The notes under the pieces were generated by a model. That model worked only from the letters and a program-made list of their open reading frames with translations. It did no database searches and was not told the DNA's origin. Position numbers and translations under genes: made by a program. From Hyphomicrobiales bacterium (lineage in GTDB: Bacteria; Pseudomonadota; Alphaproteobacteria; Rhizobiales; Beijerinckiaceae), in the NCBI GenBank assembly GCA_900470775.1, contig UCBZ01000014.1, forward strand, positions 1 to 64,000: a DNA stretch of 64,000 nucleotides, read 5' to 3'. Shown here piece by piece: positions 44,510-54,126 of the stretch; positions within the stretch are counted from its first letter, which is position 1, and every line of letters begins with the position of its first letter.

Positions 44510-44602
44510 CGTCATGCTCGCCCTTGTGGCGAGCATCCACGTCTTGAACACCGCCCCCGACGAAGGAAGACGTGGATGGTCGGGACAAGCCCGACCATGA
44601 CG
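44510..44602. repeat. Palindromic element at the 3' end of pheT
   Basis: Outer arms CGTCATG...and CATGACG, inner arms ATCCACGTCTT and AAGACGTGGAT, plus local GGCGAGC and GTCGGG-ACAA-CCCGAC hairpins. It begins 8 bases after the pheT stop and may act as terminator or 3' stabiliser. Sequence family differs from the 1221-1357 element. Confidence 0.75.
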
Positions 44603-44609
44603 AATTGCC

Positions 44610-47033
44610 CTACCCCCGCAGCGCCGCCCCGTAGCGCTTGGCCATCTCGGCGACGATCTTCGCGCCGACCGCCTCGATCTCGGCCTCCGTCAACGTCTTC
44701 TCGACCGGCTGGAGCGTGACCGCGAGCGCGACCGACTTCTTGCCGGCCTCGACGCCGGGGCCCTCATAGAGATCGAAGACCGAGACGTCTGAGATCAAGG
44801 CGCGGTCGGCGTTCTGGGCCGATTTGACCATTTCGCCGGCGGCGGTGGCCTTGTCGACGATGAAGGCGAAGTCGCGTGTCACCGGCTGGAAGTCCGACAG
44901 GCTGAGCTTCGGCTTGACCTTGGTCGGCTTGTATTTCGGCAGCGGCAGCGCATCGAGATGGATTTCGAAGGCGACGAGCGGCCCCTTGACGTCGAGCGCC
45001 TTGAGCACGCGGGGATGGACCTCGCCAAAGGCGCCGATGACGCCCTTGGGCCCGAAGCGCAAAGTGGCGGAACGGCCGGGATGGGCCCAGTCGGGGCCAC
45101 CCGCGACGATCTGCAAACCGCCGACCGGCACGCCTAAGCCCGCCAGCAGGCCCATGACATCGGCCTTGGCGTCGAAGGCATCGACCGGCTTGGCGGCACC
45201 GCCCCAATGGCGCCCGGCACCTTCGAGACGCGCGGTGCCGCGACGCAGGCCGGCGGCGGCAATGAGCTGCCCCTCCGGCTGGTCGCTCTGGAAGACCTGC
45301 CCGACCTCGAACAGCGCGACATCGCCGAGGCCGCGATCGGCATTGGCCTGCGAGGCGCGGATCAGCCCCGGCAGCAGCGAGGGCCGCATGTCGGAGAGAT
45401 CGGCCGCGATCGGATTGGCCAGCGTGAGCGAGCGCGCGCCACCGCCGAAGAGCTTCGCCTGGTCATGCGAGATGAAGGACCAGGTCACGGCCTCGACCAT
45501 GCCGCGGCTGGCGAGCAGGCGCTTGGAGGCGCGGGTGCGCTTCTGCAACACGGTCAGGACCGGCTTGATGACCTCGCCCTTGATGCGCGGCAGCGGCACC
45601 GAGGCAACGCGGTCGAGCCCGGCGATGCGCAGGATCTCCTCGACGAGGTCGGCCTTGCCGCCAACATCGGCACGCCAGGAGGGCGCTGCGACCTTGACGC
45701 GGTCGCCCGCGCCGGAAACGTGGAAGCCGAGCGAAGTCAACGCGACCTTCATCTCGACCTGGCCAAGCTCGAGGCCGGTCAGGCGCTTGACCTCTGACCA
45801 GGGGAAATCGATCGCGCCGGCGCTCTCGGGCAATTCGCCCGCGAAGACCATCTCGGAGGCCTCGCCGCCGCAGAGCTCCAGGATCATCGTGGTGGCGAGG
45901 TCGAGGCCGGGCCGGCAGAAATCGGGATCGATGCCGCGCTCGAAGCGGTAGCGCGCATCCGAATTGATGCCGAGCGCGCGGCCCGAGCGGGCGACATTAA
46001 GCGGGTCCCACAGCGCGCTCTCGACCAGAACGTCGGTCGTGCCCTCGTCGCAGCCGCTGGCCTGCCCGCCCATGATGCCGGCGAGCGATTCGACGCCCGC
46101 GTCGTCGGCGATCACGATCTGCTCGTCGGTCAGTGCGTAGGTCTTGCCGTCGAGCGCCAGGATCGTCTCGCCGTCACGCGCGCGGCGGACGACGAGGTCG
46201 CCCTTGACCTTGGCGGCATCGAAGACGTGCAGCGGCCGGTTGCGGTCGAGCGTCATAAAATTGGTGATGTCGACCAGCGCGTTGATCGGGCGCAGGCCGA
46301 CCGCACGCAGGCGGGCCTGAAGCCAATCGGGCGACGGGCCGTTCTTGACGCCGCGCACGAGACGCAGGGCGAAGGCCGGGCAGAGCGCCTTGTCTTCCGG
46401 GGCCAGCTCCAGCTTGACGCCAACCGGGCAAGGAAACGTGCCGCGAACCGACTGGACGGCCGGTGTCGTGGGCTTGCCGAGGCCCGCGGCGACAAGGTCG
46501 CGGGCAATGCCGGAGATGCCGAGCGCATCGGCGCGGTTGGGCGTGACCGCGATCTCGATCACCGGGTCGCTCAGGCCGGCATAGGCCGCATAGGGCTGGC
46601 CGACGGGGGCATCCTCGGGGAGATCGATGATGCCGTCATGATCCTCGGAGAGCTGCAGTTCCGCCGCCGAGCAGAGCATGCCGTTGGATTCGACGCCGCG
46701 GATGACGCCCTTGCCGAGCGTGATGTCCTTGCCGGGAATATAGGTGCCGGGCGGGGAGAACACGCTCTTCATGCCGGTGCGGGCATTGGGCGCGCCGCAA
46801 ACGACCTGCACGGGCTCGCCCGTGCCGGTATCGACCATGCAGACGCGCAGGCGGTCGGCATTGGGATGCTGCTTGGCCTCGATCACATAGGCGATGATGA
46901 AGGCCGACAGCGCCTTGGCCTTGTCCTCGACGCCCTCGACCTCGAGCCCGACGCGGGTCAGGGCCTCGCTGATCGCATCGACGGAATCGGTCGTGTCGAG
47001 ATGGTCCTTCAACCAGGACAGCGTGAACTTCAT
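44610..47033 (-). CDS. pheT: Phenylalanyl-tRNA synthetase beta subunit
   Basis: The protein is 807 residues, normal length. With PheS it charges tRNA-Phe. The N-terminal tRNA-binding domain ([21 protein letters not shown]), B3/B4 editing domain, B5 domains and the C-terminal anticodon-binding FDX-ACB domain ([23 protein letters not shown]) are all present. Its ATG overlaps the stop of the GT21 gene by four bases, so it is translated from a message that starts at pheS and passes through the glycosyltransferase gene. Confidence 0.97.
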   Translation of the reverse strand: MKFTLSWLKDHLDTTDSVDAISEALTRVGLEVEGVEDKAKALSAFIIAYVIEAKQHPNADRLRVCMVDTGTGEPVQVVCGAPNARTGMKSVFSPPGTYIPGKDITLGKGVIRGVESNGMLCSAAELQLSEDHDGIIDLPEDAPVGQPYAAYAGLSDPVIEIAVTPNRADALGISGIARDLVAAGLGKPTTPAVQSVRGTFPCPVGVKLELAPEDKALCPAFALRLVRGVKNGPSPDWLQARLRAVGLRPINALVDITNFMTLDRNRPLHVFDAAKVKGDLVVRRARDGETILALDGKTYALTDEQIVIADDAGVESLAGIMGGQASGCDEGTTDVLVESALWDPLNVARSGRALGINSDARYRFERGIDPDFCRPGLDLATTMILELCGGEASEMVFAGELPESAGAIDFPWSEVKRLTGLELGQVEMKVALTSLGFHVSGAGDRVKVAAPSWRADVGGKADLVEEILRIAGLDRVASVPLPRIKGEVIKPVLTVLQKRTRASKRLLASRGMVEAVTWSFISHDQAKLFGGGARSLTLANPIAADLSDMRPSLLPGLIRASQANADRGLGDVALFEVGQVFQSDQPEGQLIAAAGLRRGTARLEGAGRHWGGAAKPVDAFDAKADVMGLLAGLGVPVGGLQIVAGGPDWAHPGRSATLRFGPKGVIGAFGEVHPRVLKALDVKGPLVAFEIHLDALPLPKYKPTKVKPKLSLSDFQPVTRDFAFIVDKATAAGEMVKSAQNADRALISDVSVFDLYEGPGVEAGKKSVALAVTLQPVEKTLTEAEIEAVGAKIVAEMAKRYGAALRG

Positions 47034-48217
47034 GATCGTCCGTCACTTCTCAGATTCGCGTGGGATACCGGGACCGAGGCCGCATTCAGCTCGTCGTCGC
47101 CATCCGTCTTGATCTTCATGGAATTGCCGCGCCAGCTCACCTCGCCGGCGACGAAGGCATAGGCCCAGACGCCGGGGAAGATGATGTCGCGCAGCAGCAG
47201 CGCCAGCGGCATGCGCCAGGAGGAATACCAGCCGACGCCCTTGGCCAGCGCCAGTTCAGCGGCATACCAGGGCAGCAGGACGAGCAGCGGCGCGAGCCAG
47301 GCGGAATGGCCGAAGGCCGGCAGGGCCAGCGCCAACAGCAGCACGGGTAGCAGCGGGCCGGACAGGATTTCCGGCAGGAAGAAGGGCAGGAAGGTGACGC
47401 GGCGCAGCCTGGCCCAGCGGAACTGGCGCTGCACGACGTCGTGCAGGCTGCGCTTGCCGAGCGGCTGCTCGAAGGGTTGTCCGACGAGATGGACATGCTT
47501 GCCGGCGCGGCGCACCAGCTTGGTCGCCGCCGCATCCTCGGCGATCTCCTCGCCGAGGATGGCGATGCCGCCATTCGCCTCGAGCAAGGGCTTGCTCCAG
47601 AGCATCGACTTGCCCTGCGCGAAACCGAAGCCGCAGGCCTCGCCGGCATATTGCCAGCGCGCCTGGAAGGTGTTGAGGAAGGCGCATTCCAGCTCGGACC
47701 AGAAGCCTTGGGGACGCGAGCCGACCGGCGTCGAGCAGACGAGCCCGGTATCGTCGCGCCATGCGGCCAGCATGCGCTGGATATAGTCCTTCGGCATCAG
47801 CACGTTGGAATCGGCCAGGATGACCCAGTCCGTCGTCGCCGCTTCCCAGCCCTTGACGCAGTTGTTGAGCTTGGGATTGGCGCTGACCGCGACATCGCCG
47901 GTGATCAGGCGCGCGCGCGCCTCGCCATAGATCCCGATCAGCTCCTCGATCAGCGGCACGACCGGATCATCGGCATCGGCCACGGCGAAGATCGTGACAT
48001 AGTCGGGATAATCGAGTTCCAGCCCCGAGATCGCCGTCTCGCGGCTGAAAGCCTCGATGCCGCGTAGGGGGCGCACGATCGTCACCGGCGGCAGGGCCGC
48101 GAGCAAGGCCGTACGCCGATCCTTCCGACGCAGGCGCACAAAGGCGATCGCCTGGCACAAAAGGTTCGTCGCGACGAGCAGCGCCGCGAACAGCCCCGCC
48201 CATCCCGCCGGGGTCAT
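47030..48217 (-). CDS. GT21 ceramide glucosyltransferase-like enzyme, encoded between pheS and pheT
   Basis: The protein is 395 residues. One N-terminal helix, a GT2-fold domain with [44 protein letters not shown] and the QFRWARLRR motif, then four to five C-terminal membrane helices: the layout of the ceramide glucosyltransferase/HpnI family. In alphaproteobacteria such enzymes make glycolipids from ceramide, diacylglycerol or hopanoid acceptors. It starts 28 bases after the pheS stop and overlaps pheT by four. The ATG at 48217 follows AAGGGTGG; a GTG at 48226 is possible. Confidence 0.9.
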   Translation of the reverse strand: MTPAGWAGLFAALLVATNLLCQAIAFVRLRRKDRRTALLAALPPVTIVRPLRGIEAFSRETAISGLELDYPDYVTIFAVADADDPVVPLIEELIGIYGEARARLITGDVAVSANPKLNNCVKGWEAATTDWVILADSNVLMPKDYIQRMLAAWRDDTGLVCSTPVGSRPQGFWSELECAFLNTFQARWQYAGEACGFGFAQGKSMLWSKPLLEANGGIAILGEEIAEDAAATKLVRRAGKHVHLVGQPFEQPLGKRSLHDVVQRQFRWARLRRVTFLPFFLPEILSGPLLPVLLLALALPAFGHSAWLAPLLVLLPWYAAELALAKGVGWYSSWRMPLALLLRDIIFPGVWAYAFVAGEVSWRGNSMKIKTDGDDELNAASVPVSHANLRSDGRS

Positions 48218-48245
48218 CGCGCCCACCCTTGGACCACCGCAGCGC

Positions 48246-49328
48246 TCACGACGACAGGCCGCCGGTCAGCGTCGGCAGGTCGAGCGGGCGGAAGCCGTAA
48301 TGCGCGAGCCAGCGGACATCGGCCTCGAAGAAGGGGCGCAGGTCGGGCATGCCGTATTTCAGCATGGCGATGCGGTCGATGCCCATGCCCCAGGCGAAGC
48401 CCTGATAGATTTCCGGATCGAGCCCGCAATTCCTCAGCACGTTCGGATGGACCATGCCGCAGCCAAGGATTTCGAGCCAATCGTCGCCCTCGCCGAAGCG
48501 GATCTCGCCGCCCTTGCGTGAGCACTGGATATCGACCTCGACCGAAGGCTCGGTGAAGGGGAAGAAGGACGGCCGGAAGCGCATCTTGACCGTGTCGATC
48601 TCGAAGAAGGCCTTGCAGAACTCCTCGAGGATCCATTTCAGGTGGCCCATATGGGCCTTTTTGTCGATGACGAGACCCTCGACCTGATGGAACATCGGCG
48701 TGTGGGTCTGGTCGGAATCCATACGGTAGGTGCGGCCGGGGCAGATCACGCGGATCGGCGGCTCCTGCGCCAGCATGGTGCGGACCTGAACCGGCGAGGT
48801 GTGGGTGCGCAAAAGCTTGCGCTCGCCGTTGGAGTCCGGGTGGAAGAAGAAGGTGTCGTGCATCTCGCGGGCGGGGTGGCCGACCGGGAAATTCAGCTTG
48901 GTGAAGTTGAGGTCGTCGGTCTCGACATCCGGCCCCTCGGCCACAGCGAAGCCCATATCGCCGAAGATCGCGGTGATCTCGTCGATAACCTGGCTGATCG
49001 GATGGATGCGGCCGCGCGCCTCGGGCCCCTCCTGCACCGGCAGCGAGACGTCGATGCGCTCGGAGGACAGCCGCGCCTCGAGCACGGCCTCGGCCAGCGC
49101 TTCCTTGCGCGCGGTCAGCGCGGTCTGGACGCTGTCGCGCAGGCCGTTGATCAGCGGGCCCTTTTCCTTGCGCTCGTCGGGCGTCATCGCGCCCAGCGTC
49201 TTGAGCAGGGCCGAGATCGAGCCGGCCTTGCCCAAAGCGGCGATCCTGACCTGCTCCAGCGCCGCTTCGTCCTGCGCGCTGGCGACGTCGGCAAGAAGGC
49301 TCGCGCCCAAGTGATCGATCTCGTTCAT
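48246..49328 (-). CDS. pheS: Phenylalanyl-tRNA synthetase alpha subunit
   Basis: The protein is 360 residues from the ATG at 49328. Class II motifs are visible: [49 protein letters not shown] (motif 2) and [14 protein letters not shown] (motif 3). The N-terminal coiled coil is present. It is normally followed directly by pheT, but here a GT21 gene intervenes. rpmI-rplT, often immediately upstream in this order, lie 6.6 kb away. Confidence 0.97.
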   Translation of the reverse strand: MNEIDHLGASLLADVASAQDEAALEQVRIAALGKAGSISALLKTLGAMTPDERKEKGPLINGLRDSVQTALTARKEALAEAVLEARLSSERIDVSLPVQEGPEARGRIHPISQVIDEITAIFGDMGFAVAEGPDVETDDLNFTKLNFPVGHPAREMHDTFFFHPDSNGERKLLRTHTSPVQVRTMLAQEPPIRVICPGRTYRMDSDQTHTPMFHQVEGLVIDKKAHMGHLKWILEEFCKAFFEIDTVKMRFRPSFFPFTEPSVEVDIQCSRKGGEIRFGEGDDWLEILGCGMVHPNVLRNCGLDPEIYQGFAWGMGIDRIAMLKYGMPDLRPFFEADVRWLAHYGFRPLDLPTLTGGLSS

Positions 49329-49455
49329 ACCTGCTCTGGTCCGTTTGCGAGGCATCTTCTAGGGTGTCGCCAGCGTCGATGCTAGAGGCAATCACGCCGG
49401 CAAAGCAGCGCCGCGACGGTCAATCCGGAGCTTTTCGCATGATGGCCGCAATTGC

Positions 49456-49896
49456 ATGACAACGATGTCGCATTGGCGAAGCCTCGCGGCGGCAGCGCTG
49501 CTCTCCATTCTCGCGGCCTCGTCGTCGGTGGCGCAGGACGGCCGGCGCGTCAGCGTCACCGGCGAGATCAGCGACACCTGGTGCTCGATCAGCGGGCTGA
49601 TGTTCGCCAAGGGCACGGCGCACCATCAATGCGCGGTCTGGTGCGCGCTCGGCGGCATTCCGGTCAGCATCCGCGATGCCACGGGCGACCTCTACCTCAT
49701 CCTCAGGATCGGCGACGACGAGGACAGCGTCGCCAATCCCCGCATCGCGCGCATGGCGACGCATGAGGTCACCGTCGATGGTGAGCTGCTTGAGCGCGAC
49801 GGGGTGAAATACCTGCTGGTCGACAAGATCGCCGACGACAAGGGCATCATCACGATGACCCATGACGAATACGGCATCCAGCCGTTCGGGAACTGA
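49456..49896 (+). CDS. Periplasmic three-cysteine protein, partner A of the Sco1 module
   Basis: The protein is 146 residues. A signal peptide (SLAAAALLSILAASSSVAQ) precedes VTGEISDTWCSISG, then AHHQCAVWCALGGIPV and DLYLILRIGDD. Cys43, Cys59 and Cys63 with His56-His57 form a likely metal- or thiol-active site. The mature part looks all-beta. The next gene encodes a diverged relative with the same order of motifs, and the third encodes Sco1, so a role in periplasmic copper or thiol handling is inferred. The family itself has no function I recognise. Confidence 0.8.
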   Translation: MTTMSHWRSLAAAALLSILAASSSVAQDGRRVSVTGEISDTWCSISGLMFAKGTAHHQCAVWCALGGIPVSIRDATGDLYLILRIGDDEDSVANPRIARMATHEVTVDGELLERDGVKYLLVDKIADDKGIITMTHDEYGIQPFGN

Positions 49897-49914
49897 GGTG
49901 ATGAATGTCTCTCC

Positions 49915-50032
49915 AGCCCTCATCCTGAGGAGCGCTCCAGAGGAGCGCGTCTCGAAGGATGCTCCAGAAGGCTCCCGAACTATCTGGAACATCCTTCGAG
50001 ACGCCGCTGCGCGGCTCCTCAGGATGAGGGCT
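49915..50032. repeat. Palindromic element overlapping a gene start
   Basis: Arms AGCCCTCATCCTGAGGAGC and GCTCCTCAGGATGAGGGCT are near-perfect complements; inner arms GTCTCGAAGGATG and CATCCTTCGAGACG extend the stem, giving a 118-base hairpin. The ATG of the following gene (50024-50026) lies inside the right arm. The ATCCT...AGGATGAG theme is related to, but distinct from, the elements at 1.2 and 35.3 kb. Confidence 0.85.
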
Positions 50033-50542
50033 TTGGGGTTTGGCATCGGAACACTGGCGGTCCTTGTGCCCGTTGCCGCTCCCGCAGCCGAGCCCTGGGG
50101 CATCCCGCATGAGAAGCCGCTCGTGCTGAAGGGCCGGCTCGTCGATGCGCTGTGCCATCTGAAAGGGCGCTGCGCGCCCGATTGCGGTGCCGGCAAGCGC
50201 CAGCTCGGCCTCGTCCTCGCCGACGGCACGTTCCGGCTGATCGCCAAGGGCAATGTCGATTTCGCCGCCGCGATCCCCGATCTGATCGGCTTCTGCGGCA
50301 AGGCGATCGAGGCCGACGGGCTTCTGATCGAGAACCCGGCCATTACCCTGTTCTTCGTCCAGGGCGTCCGCACCGAGGGCAACGCCGAACCCTTCGTTCC
50401 GGCCGAGCGCTTCAAGGCGGAATGGGAGGCGCGCAACGGCAAGGCCGAGGAATGGTGGCGCGCCGACCCGCAGGCCAATCGCATCATCGCGGAAGACGGC
50501 CCCCTCGGCATCAAGGGCCTCGTGCCCAAGCCGAAGCCTTGA
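50024..50542 (+). CDS. Periplasmic three-cysteine protein, partner B of the Sco1 module
   Basis: The protein is 172 residues from the ATG at 50024, which gives a clean signal peptide (MRALGFGIGTLAVLVPVAA, cleavage near PAAEP). LKGRLVDALCHLKGRC, then APDCGAGK and LVLADGTFRLIAKG parallel partner A (Cys44, Cys50, Cys54). In-frame starts at 49862 or 49901 would translate through the palindromic element and give no signal peptide at the N-terminus. The C-terminal third (RFKAEWEARNGKAEEWWRAD) is unique to this copy. Function unknown. Confidence 0.75.
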   Translation: MRALGFGIGTLAVLVPVAAPAAEPWGIPHEKPLVLKGRLVDALCHLKGRCAPDCGAGKRQLGLVLADGTFRLIAKGNVDFAAAIPDLIGFCGKAIEADGLLIENPAITLFFVQGVRTEGNAEPFVPAERFKAEWEARNGKAEEWWRADPQANRIIAEDGPLGIKGLVPKPKP

Positions 50543-50550
50543 GGCCAGGT

Positions 50551-51171
50551 ATGCCGGGGGTCGTCGCGCGTCGGTCGTTCCTGGCCGGGCTTGCCGGTTT
50601 CGCCGTCGCCTCCGCGCAAGCGCAGAGCCAGGGCGGGCATGTCCATGGCAGCGCCGCCTCAGCGACGCCCGATCCTCTCGCCGGGCGCTTCGGCGGACCG
50701 TTCTCGCTGACCGACCATACAGGCAAGGCCGTCAGCGACGAAGCCTATCGCGGCCGCTTCATGCTGGTCTATTTCGGCTTCACGCGCTGCACCGACACCT
50801 GCCCGATCGACCTGCCGACCATCGCCCAGACGCTCGACGCGCTCGCCCCCCTGGCGGAGCGCGTCGTTCCGCTCTTCATCACGGTCGATCCGGCTTTCGA
50901 CACACCGCCGGTGCTGGCGGCCTATGTCGCCGCCTTCCATCCGGCGCTGGTCGGGCTGACCGGCAGCGAAGCTGACATTGCGGCTGCGGCGAAAGCCTAC
51001 AAGGTCCATCGCCGCAAGCTGACGCAGCCTCATCATGGCCAAGGCGAATACGCGGTCGACCATGGCTCGCTGACCTATCTGATGGATCGCCGGGGCCGTT
51101 TCCTGACCCTGCTGCCGCACAACACCGGGGCGCAGCGCATGGCGGCGGTGCTGCGCTCCTATCTGGCGTAG
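50551..51171 (+). CDS. Sco1/SenC-family copper chaperone-like thioredoxin-fold protein
   Basis: The protein is 206 residues from the ATG at 50551. An N-terminal RRSFLAGLAGFAVA segment (Tat-like signal) and a His-containing linker (GGHVHG) precede the thioredoxin-like domain. The copper ligands of the family are present: CTDTC (Cys80, Cys84) and His171 (DHGSLTYLMD). Sco proteins deliver copper to the CuA site of cytochrome oxidase or act as thiol reductases. It follows partner B by 8 bases. Confidence 0.9.
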   Translation: MPGVVARRSFLAGLAGFAVASAQAQSQGGHVHGSAASATPDPLAGRFGGPFSLTDHTGKAVSDEAYRGRFMLVYFGFTRCTDTCPIDLPTIAQTLDALAPLAERVVPLFITVDPAFDTPPVLAAYVAAFHPALVGLTGSEADIAAAAKAYKVHRRKLTQPHHGQGEYAVDHGSLTYLMDRRGRFLTLLPHNTGAQRMAAVLRSYLA

Positions 51172-51204
51172 GCTGGCCGCGCATCGCCGGAACGGATTCG
51201 CATC

Positions 51205-52002
51205 ATGCCTGACAGCGCCACCAAGCCTGATACCGCCACGAAGCCCGACAGCAGCGCGCAGAAGAACTCGCCCTCCTATCGCCTGGCGGCGCTCGACCCC
51301 GATTTCCTGCTCGGCGATTCGACGCGCGGCGCGCGCTTCATGCTCGAATACCAGAAGGCCGAGGACCACTTAAGGGCGCGCGGCATCCTCTCGACCATCG
51401 TCGTCTTCGGCTCGGCGCGGGTGCGCGAGGGCGAGCCCTGGTACGAGGCGGCGCGCGCCTTCGGCAGGCTCGCCTCCGAGCGTGGCGGCGCGCTGTCGGT
51501 CGGCGATCTCGGGCGCGACCATGTCATCGCCACCGGCGGCGGGCCGGGCATCATGGAGGCAGCCAATCGCGGCGCCACCGAGGCAGGCGCGCTCTCGATC
51601 GGCTTCAACATCACCTTGCCGCATGAGCAGGAGCCCAATGCCTGGTCGACGCCGGATTTGACCTTCCGCTTCCATTATTTCGCGATGCGCAAGATGCATC
51701 TGGCGATGCGGGCCTCGGCGCTGGTGGTCTTCCCCGGCGGCTTCGGCACGCTCGATGAACTCTTCGAGATCATCACGCTGGTGCAGACCGGCAAGATGCG
51801 CCCGATCCCGATCGTGCTCTATGACAGCCGCTACTGGAAGGCGCTGCTGAACCTCGACGTGATGGCCGATGCCGGCATGATCCGGGCCGAGGATCTCGCC
51901 CTGTTCTGCTACGCGGATTCAGCCGAGGAGGCCTATGCCCGCATCGTCGAGGGAGCGGGAGACAATTGGCGGCCGGCGACGGAGGACAGCGTGCAGACGT
52001 GA
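51205..52002 (+). CDS. LOG-family nucleotide phosphoribohydrolase-like protein
   Basis: The protein is 265 residues. The Rossmann-fold LOG family cleaves ribose-5-phosphate from nucleoside monophosphates, including cytokinin precursors. Signatures are GGGPGIMEAANRGATEAG and FPGGFGTLDELFEI. An 80-residue N-terminal extension (FMLEYQKAEDHLRARGILST) is typical of the longer bacterial subgroup, which includes AMP nucleosidase-like members. It lies 33 bases after the sco1 gene. Confidence 0.9.
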   Translation: MPDSATKPDTATKPDSSAQKNSPSYRLAALDPDFLLGDSTRGARFMLEYQKAEDHLRARGILSTIVVFGSARVREGEPWYEAARAFGRLASERGGALSVGDLGRDHVIATGGGPGIMEAANRGATEAGALSIGFNITLPHEQEPNAWSTPDLTFRFHYFAMRKMHLAMRASALVVFPGGFGTLDELFEIITLVQTGKMRPIPIVLYDSRYWKALLNLDVMADAGMIRAEDLALFCYADSAEEAYARIVEGAGDNWRPATEDSVQT

Positions 52003-52336
52003 GGCCTGGGTCGAGAGGCGCTGCCGCAGTTGGCCGGGCGGTCTCGGTTCCGCGAACAGGGCGACAAGAAGGGATGAGACGTTCGGGTGAGCCATAGACC
52101 TGGCGCCAACTCTCTGCCGCTGAACTGGATCCGGATTTCCACTTCTAAACACGCGAATCCAGGTCGTTGCGCCGATCGAGCAGCCTGCGGGACCATCGGT
52201 GGCGGCGGGGCACGTTAAGGGGGCGGAAACTCCAACGCCAATCCGCCCCGCTTTGCAGCGATCGGGGCAACCTCTTCGAAAGCCCTTTGATGCTCAGTTC
52301 CGGCGCGGGCTGCTTTCTGCCCAAAGAGGTCTTCTC
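52003..52336. other. Intergenic region upstream of the HerA-like gene
   Basis: No gene is supported in these 334 bases. A longer in-frame extension of the HerA-like gene begins at 52199 but its sequence is not conserved-looking. Small inverted repeats are present (CTGGAT...ATCCAG at about 52125-52162; GGCGGGG...CCCCGC at about 52202-52250). The promoter of the herA-GGDEF pair is presumably here. Confidence 0.45.
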
Positions 52337-54112
52337 TTGAACCAGTTCAGCAACGCCCACACAAAACCGGGGTCCGACGAGACCGGCCCCATCGGCCATG
52401 TGCTTTCCGTGCGCGGTTCCGAGGCGCATGTCGACCTGCCTGCGACCTGGCCCCATGGCGGCGCGAGGGCAACCGTAGGTCGGTTCCTGGCCATCGAAGC
52501 AGGCCCCAAGTCCCTGATCGGGATGATCACCGAGGTCTCGACGCAGCGGTCCGCCAACGAGGCCGCCGGAGAGCACCGTGCGGTGGCGCAGATCGCGTTG
52601 ATGGGCGAAATCGTCGGGGATACCGGCGACTCTCAGTCATTCCGCCGCGGTGTTTCCGACTACCCGGCCATCGGCGATGCGGCCTATCTCATCAGCCGCG
52701 AACATCTGCGACTGATCTACACCCCGGCCGGCCAACGCACGATCAATATCGGTCATCTCAACCACGACAGTTCCATCGCGGCCCGCATGGACGTCGATAA
52801 CCTGATTTCCAAGCACTTCGCGATTCTGGGCTCCACCGGCGTCGGCAAGTCCAGCGGCGTCACCGTCATCCTTCAGGAAATCCTCGATGCGCGACCTGAT
52901 GTGCGGATCTTCCTGCTCGATGGTCACAACGAGTATGGCCGCTGTTTCGGCGAACGGGCCAATGTCATCAACCCTCGCAATCTGAAACTGCCTTTCTGGC
53001 TCTTCAGCTTCGAAGAACTGACCGACGTCATCTATGGCGGCCGCCCGGCCGTCGCCGAAGAACTGGAGATCCTGTCCGAGCTCATCCCGATCGCGAAGAG
53101 CACCTATCTGCAGTACAAGTCGGCCAGCGACCGGCTCGGCTTCAAACGCGGCAATCCCAAGCTGACCGGCTATACCGTCGACACGCCGGTTCCCTATCTG
53201 CTGCAGGATCTGCTGACGCTTATCGATGATCGCATGGGCAAGCTCGAGAACCGCTCCTCGCGCATGAACTATCATCGGCTGATGACGCGGATCGAGACCA
53301 TCAAGAACGATCCGCGCTACGCCTTCATGTTCGAGAATGCCAGCGTCGGCGGCGATACGATGGTTGGCCTGCTCACTCATCTTTTCAGGCTGGAGCCTGA
53401 CGGCAAGCCCATCACCGTGATGCAGCTCGCGGGCCTGCCTGTGGAAGTCGTCGATGCGGTGGTCTGCGTTCTGTGCCGGCTTGCCTTCGATTTCGGTCTC
53501 TGGAGCGACGGCGCGATGCCGCTGCTCTTCGTCTGCGAGGAAGCGCATCGCTACGCCGCGGCCGATCACAGCCTCGGATTTGGCCCAACCCGCCGCGCTT
53601 TGGCCCGCATCGCCAAGGAAGGCCGCAAATATGGCGTCTTCCTCGGTCTCGTCACCCAGCGGCCGGCCGAGCTCGATGCCACCATCATCTCGCAATGTTC
53701 CACCCTGCTGGCGATGCGGATGGCCAACGACCACGACCAGGCGCTGCTGCGCTCGGCCGTCGCCGATGCCGGAGCGAACCTGCTCGATTTCGTTCCCTCG
53801 CTCGGCACCGGCGAGGTCGTCGGCTTCGGAGAGGGCATGCCGATGCCGGCCCGCCTGACGTTCCGCCGGCTGGAGGAGGCCGCAGTGCCGCGTAGCGAGT
53901 CGACCGCTTCCTCGCTCGCTGACGCTCAGATGGCGTCGCAGCGCGAGTTCATCACGAGCGTCGTGGCGCGGTGGCGCGGAACAGTGAAGGACGATGAGCC
54001 GGGAGTCGCTCTCGTCCGGGAGCCGCCGGCGACCGAGACCTCCGACGAAACGCCGGGCTCCGGCGTTTCGCGCCTGCTCGAAAACGCTCGCCAGCAGATA
54101 CTCAAGCGATAG
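52337..54112 (+). CDS. HerA-like P-loop ATPase (DUF87)
   Basis: The protein is 591 residues from a TTG at 52337 preceded by AAAGAGG. An N-terminal HAS-barrel-like region (GPIGHVLSVRGSEAHVDLP) is followed by Walker A GSTGVGKSS (165-173), a helical insertion, Walker B LLFVCEEAHRYA (about 396-407), and sensor elements ARIAKEGRKYGVFLGLVTQRP and ISQCSTLLAMRM. HerA-type proteins are hexameric DNA translocases working with NurA-type nucleases in DNA ends or defence systems. No nuclease gene is adjacent; a GGDEF-EAL gene follows after 14 bases. Confidence 0.88.
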   Translation: MNQFSNAHTKPGSDETGPIGHVLSVRGSEAHVDLPATWPHGGARATVGRFLAIEAGPKSLIGMITEVSTQRSANEAAGEHRAVAQIALMGEIVGDTGDSQSFRRGVSDYPAIGDAAYLISREHLRLIYTPAGQRTINIGHLNHDSSIAARMDVDNLISKHFAILGSTGVGKSSGVTVILQEILDARPDVRIFLLDGHNEYGRCFGERANVINPRNLKLPFWLFSFEELTDVIYGGRPAVAEELEILSELIPIAKSTYLQYKSASDRLGFKRGNPKLTGYTVDTPVPYLLQDLLTLIDDRMGKLENRSSRMNYHRLMTRIETIKNDPRYAFMFENASVGGDTMVGLLTHLFRLEPDGKPITVMQLAGLPVEVVDAVVCVLCRLAFDFGLWSDGAMPLLFVCEEAHRYAAADHSLGFGPTRRALARIAKEGRKYGVFLGLVTQRPAELDATIISQCSTLLAMRMANDHDQALLRSAVADAGANLLDFVPSLGTGEVVGFGEGMPMPARLTFRRLEEAAVPRSESTASSLADAQMASQREFITSVVARWRGTVKDDEPGVALVREPPATETSDETPGSGVSRLLENARQQILKR

Positions 54113-54126
54113 CCGCGGCGTCGCAG

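Noticed and set aside
48214..49395. Alternative minus-strand frame of 393 codons over pheS
   Set aside because: It is an Arg/Gly/Asp-rich shadow of pheS in another frame.
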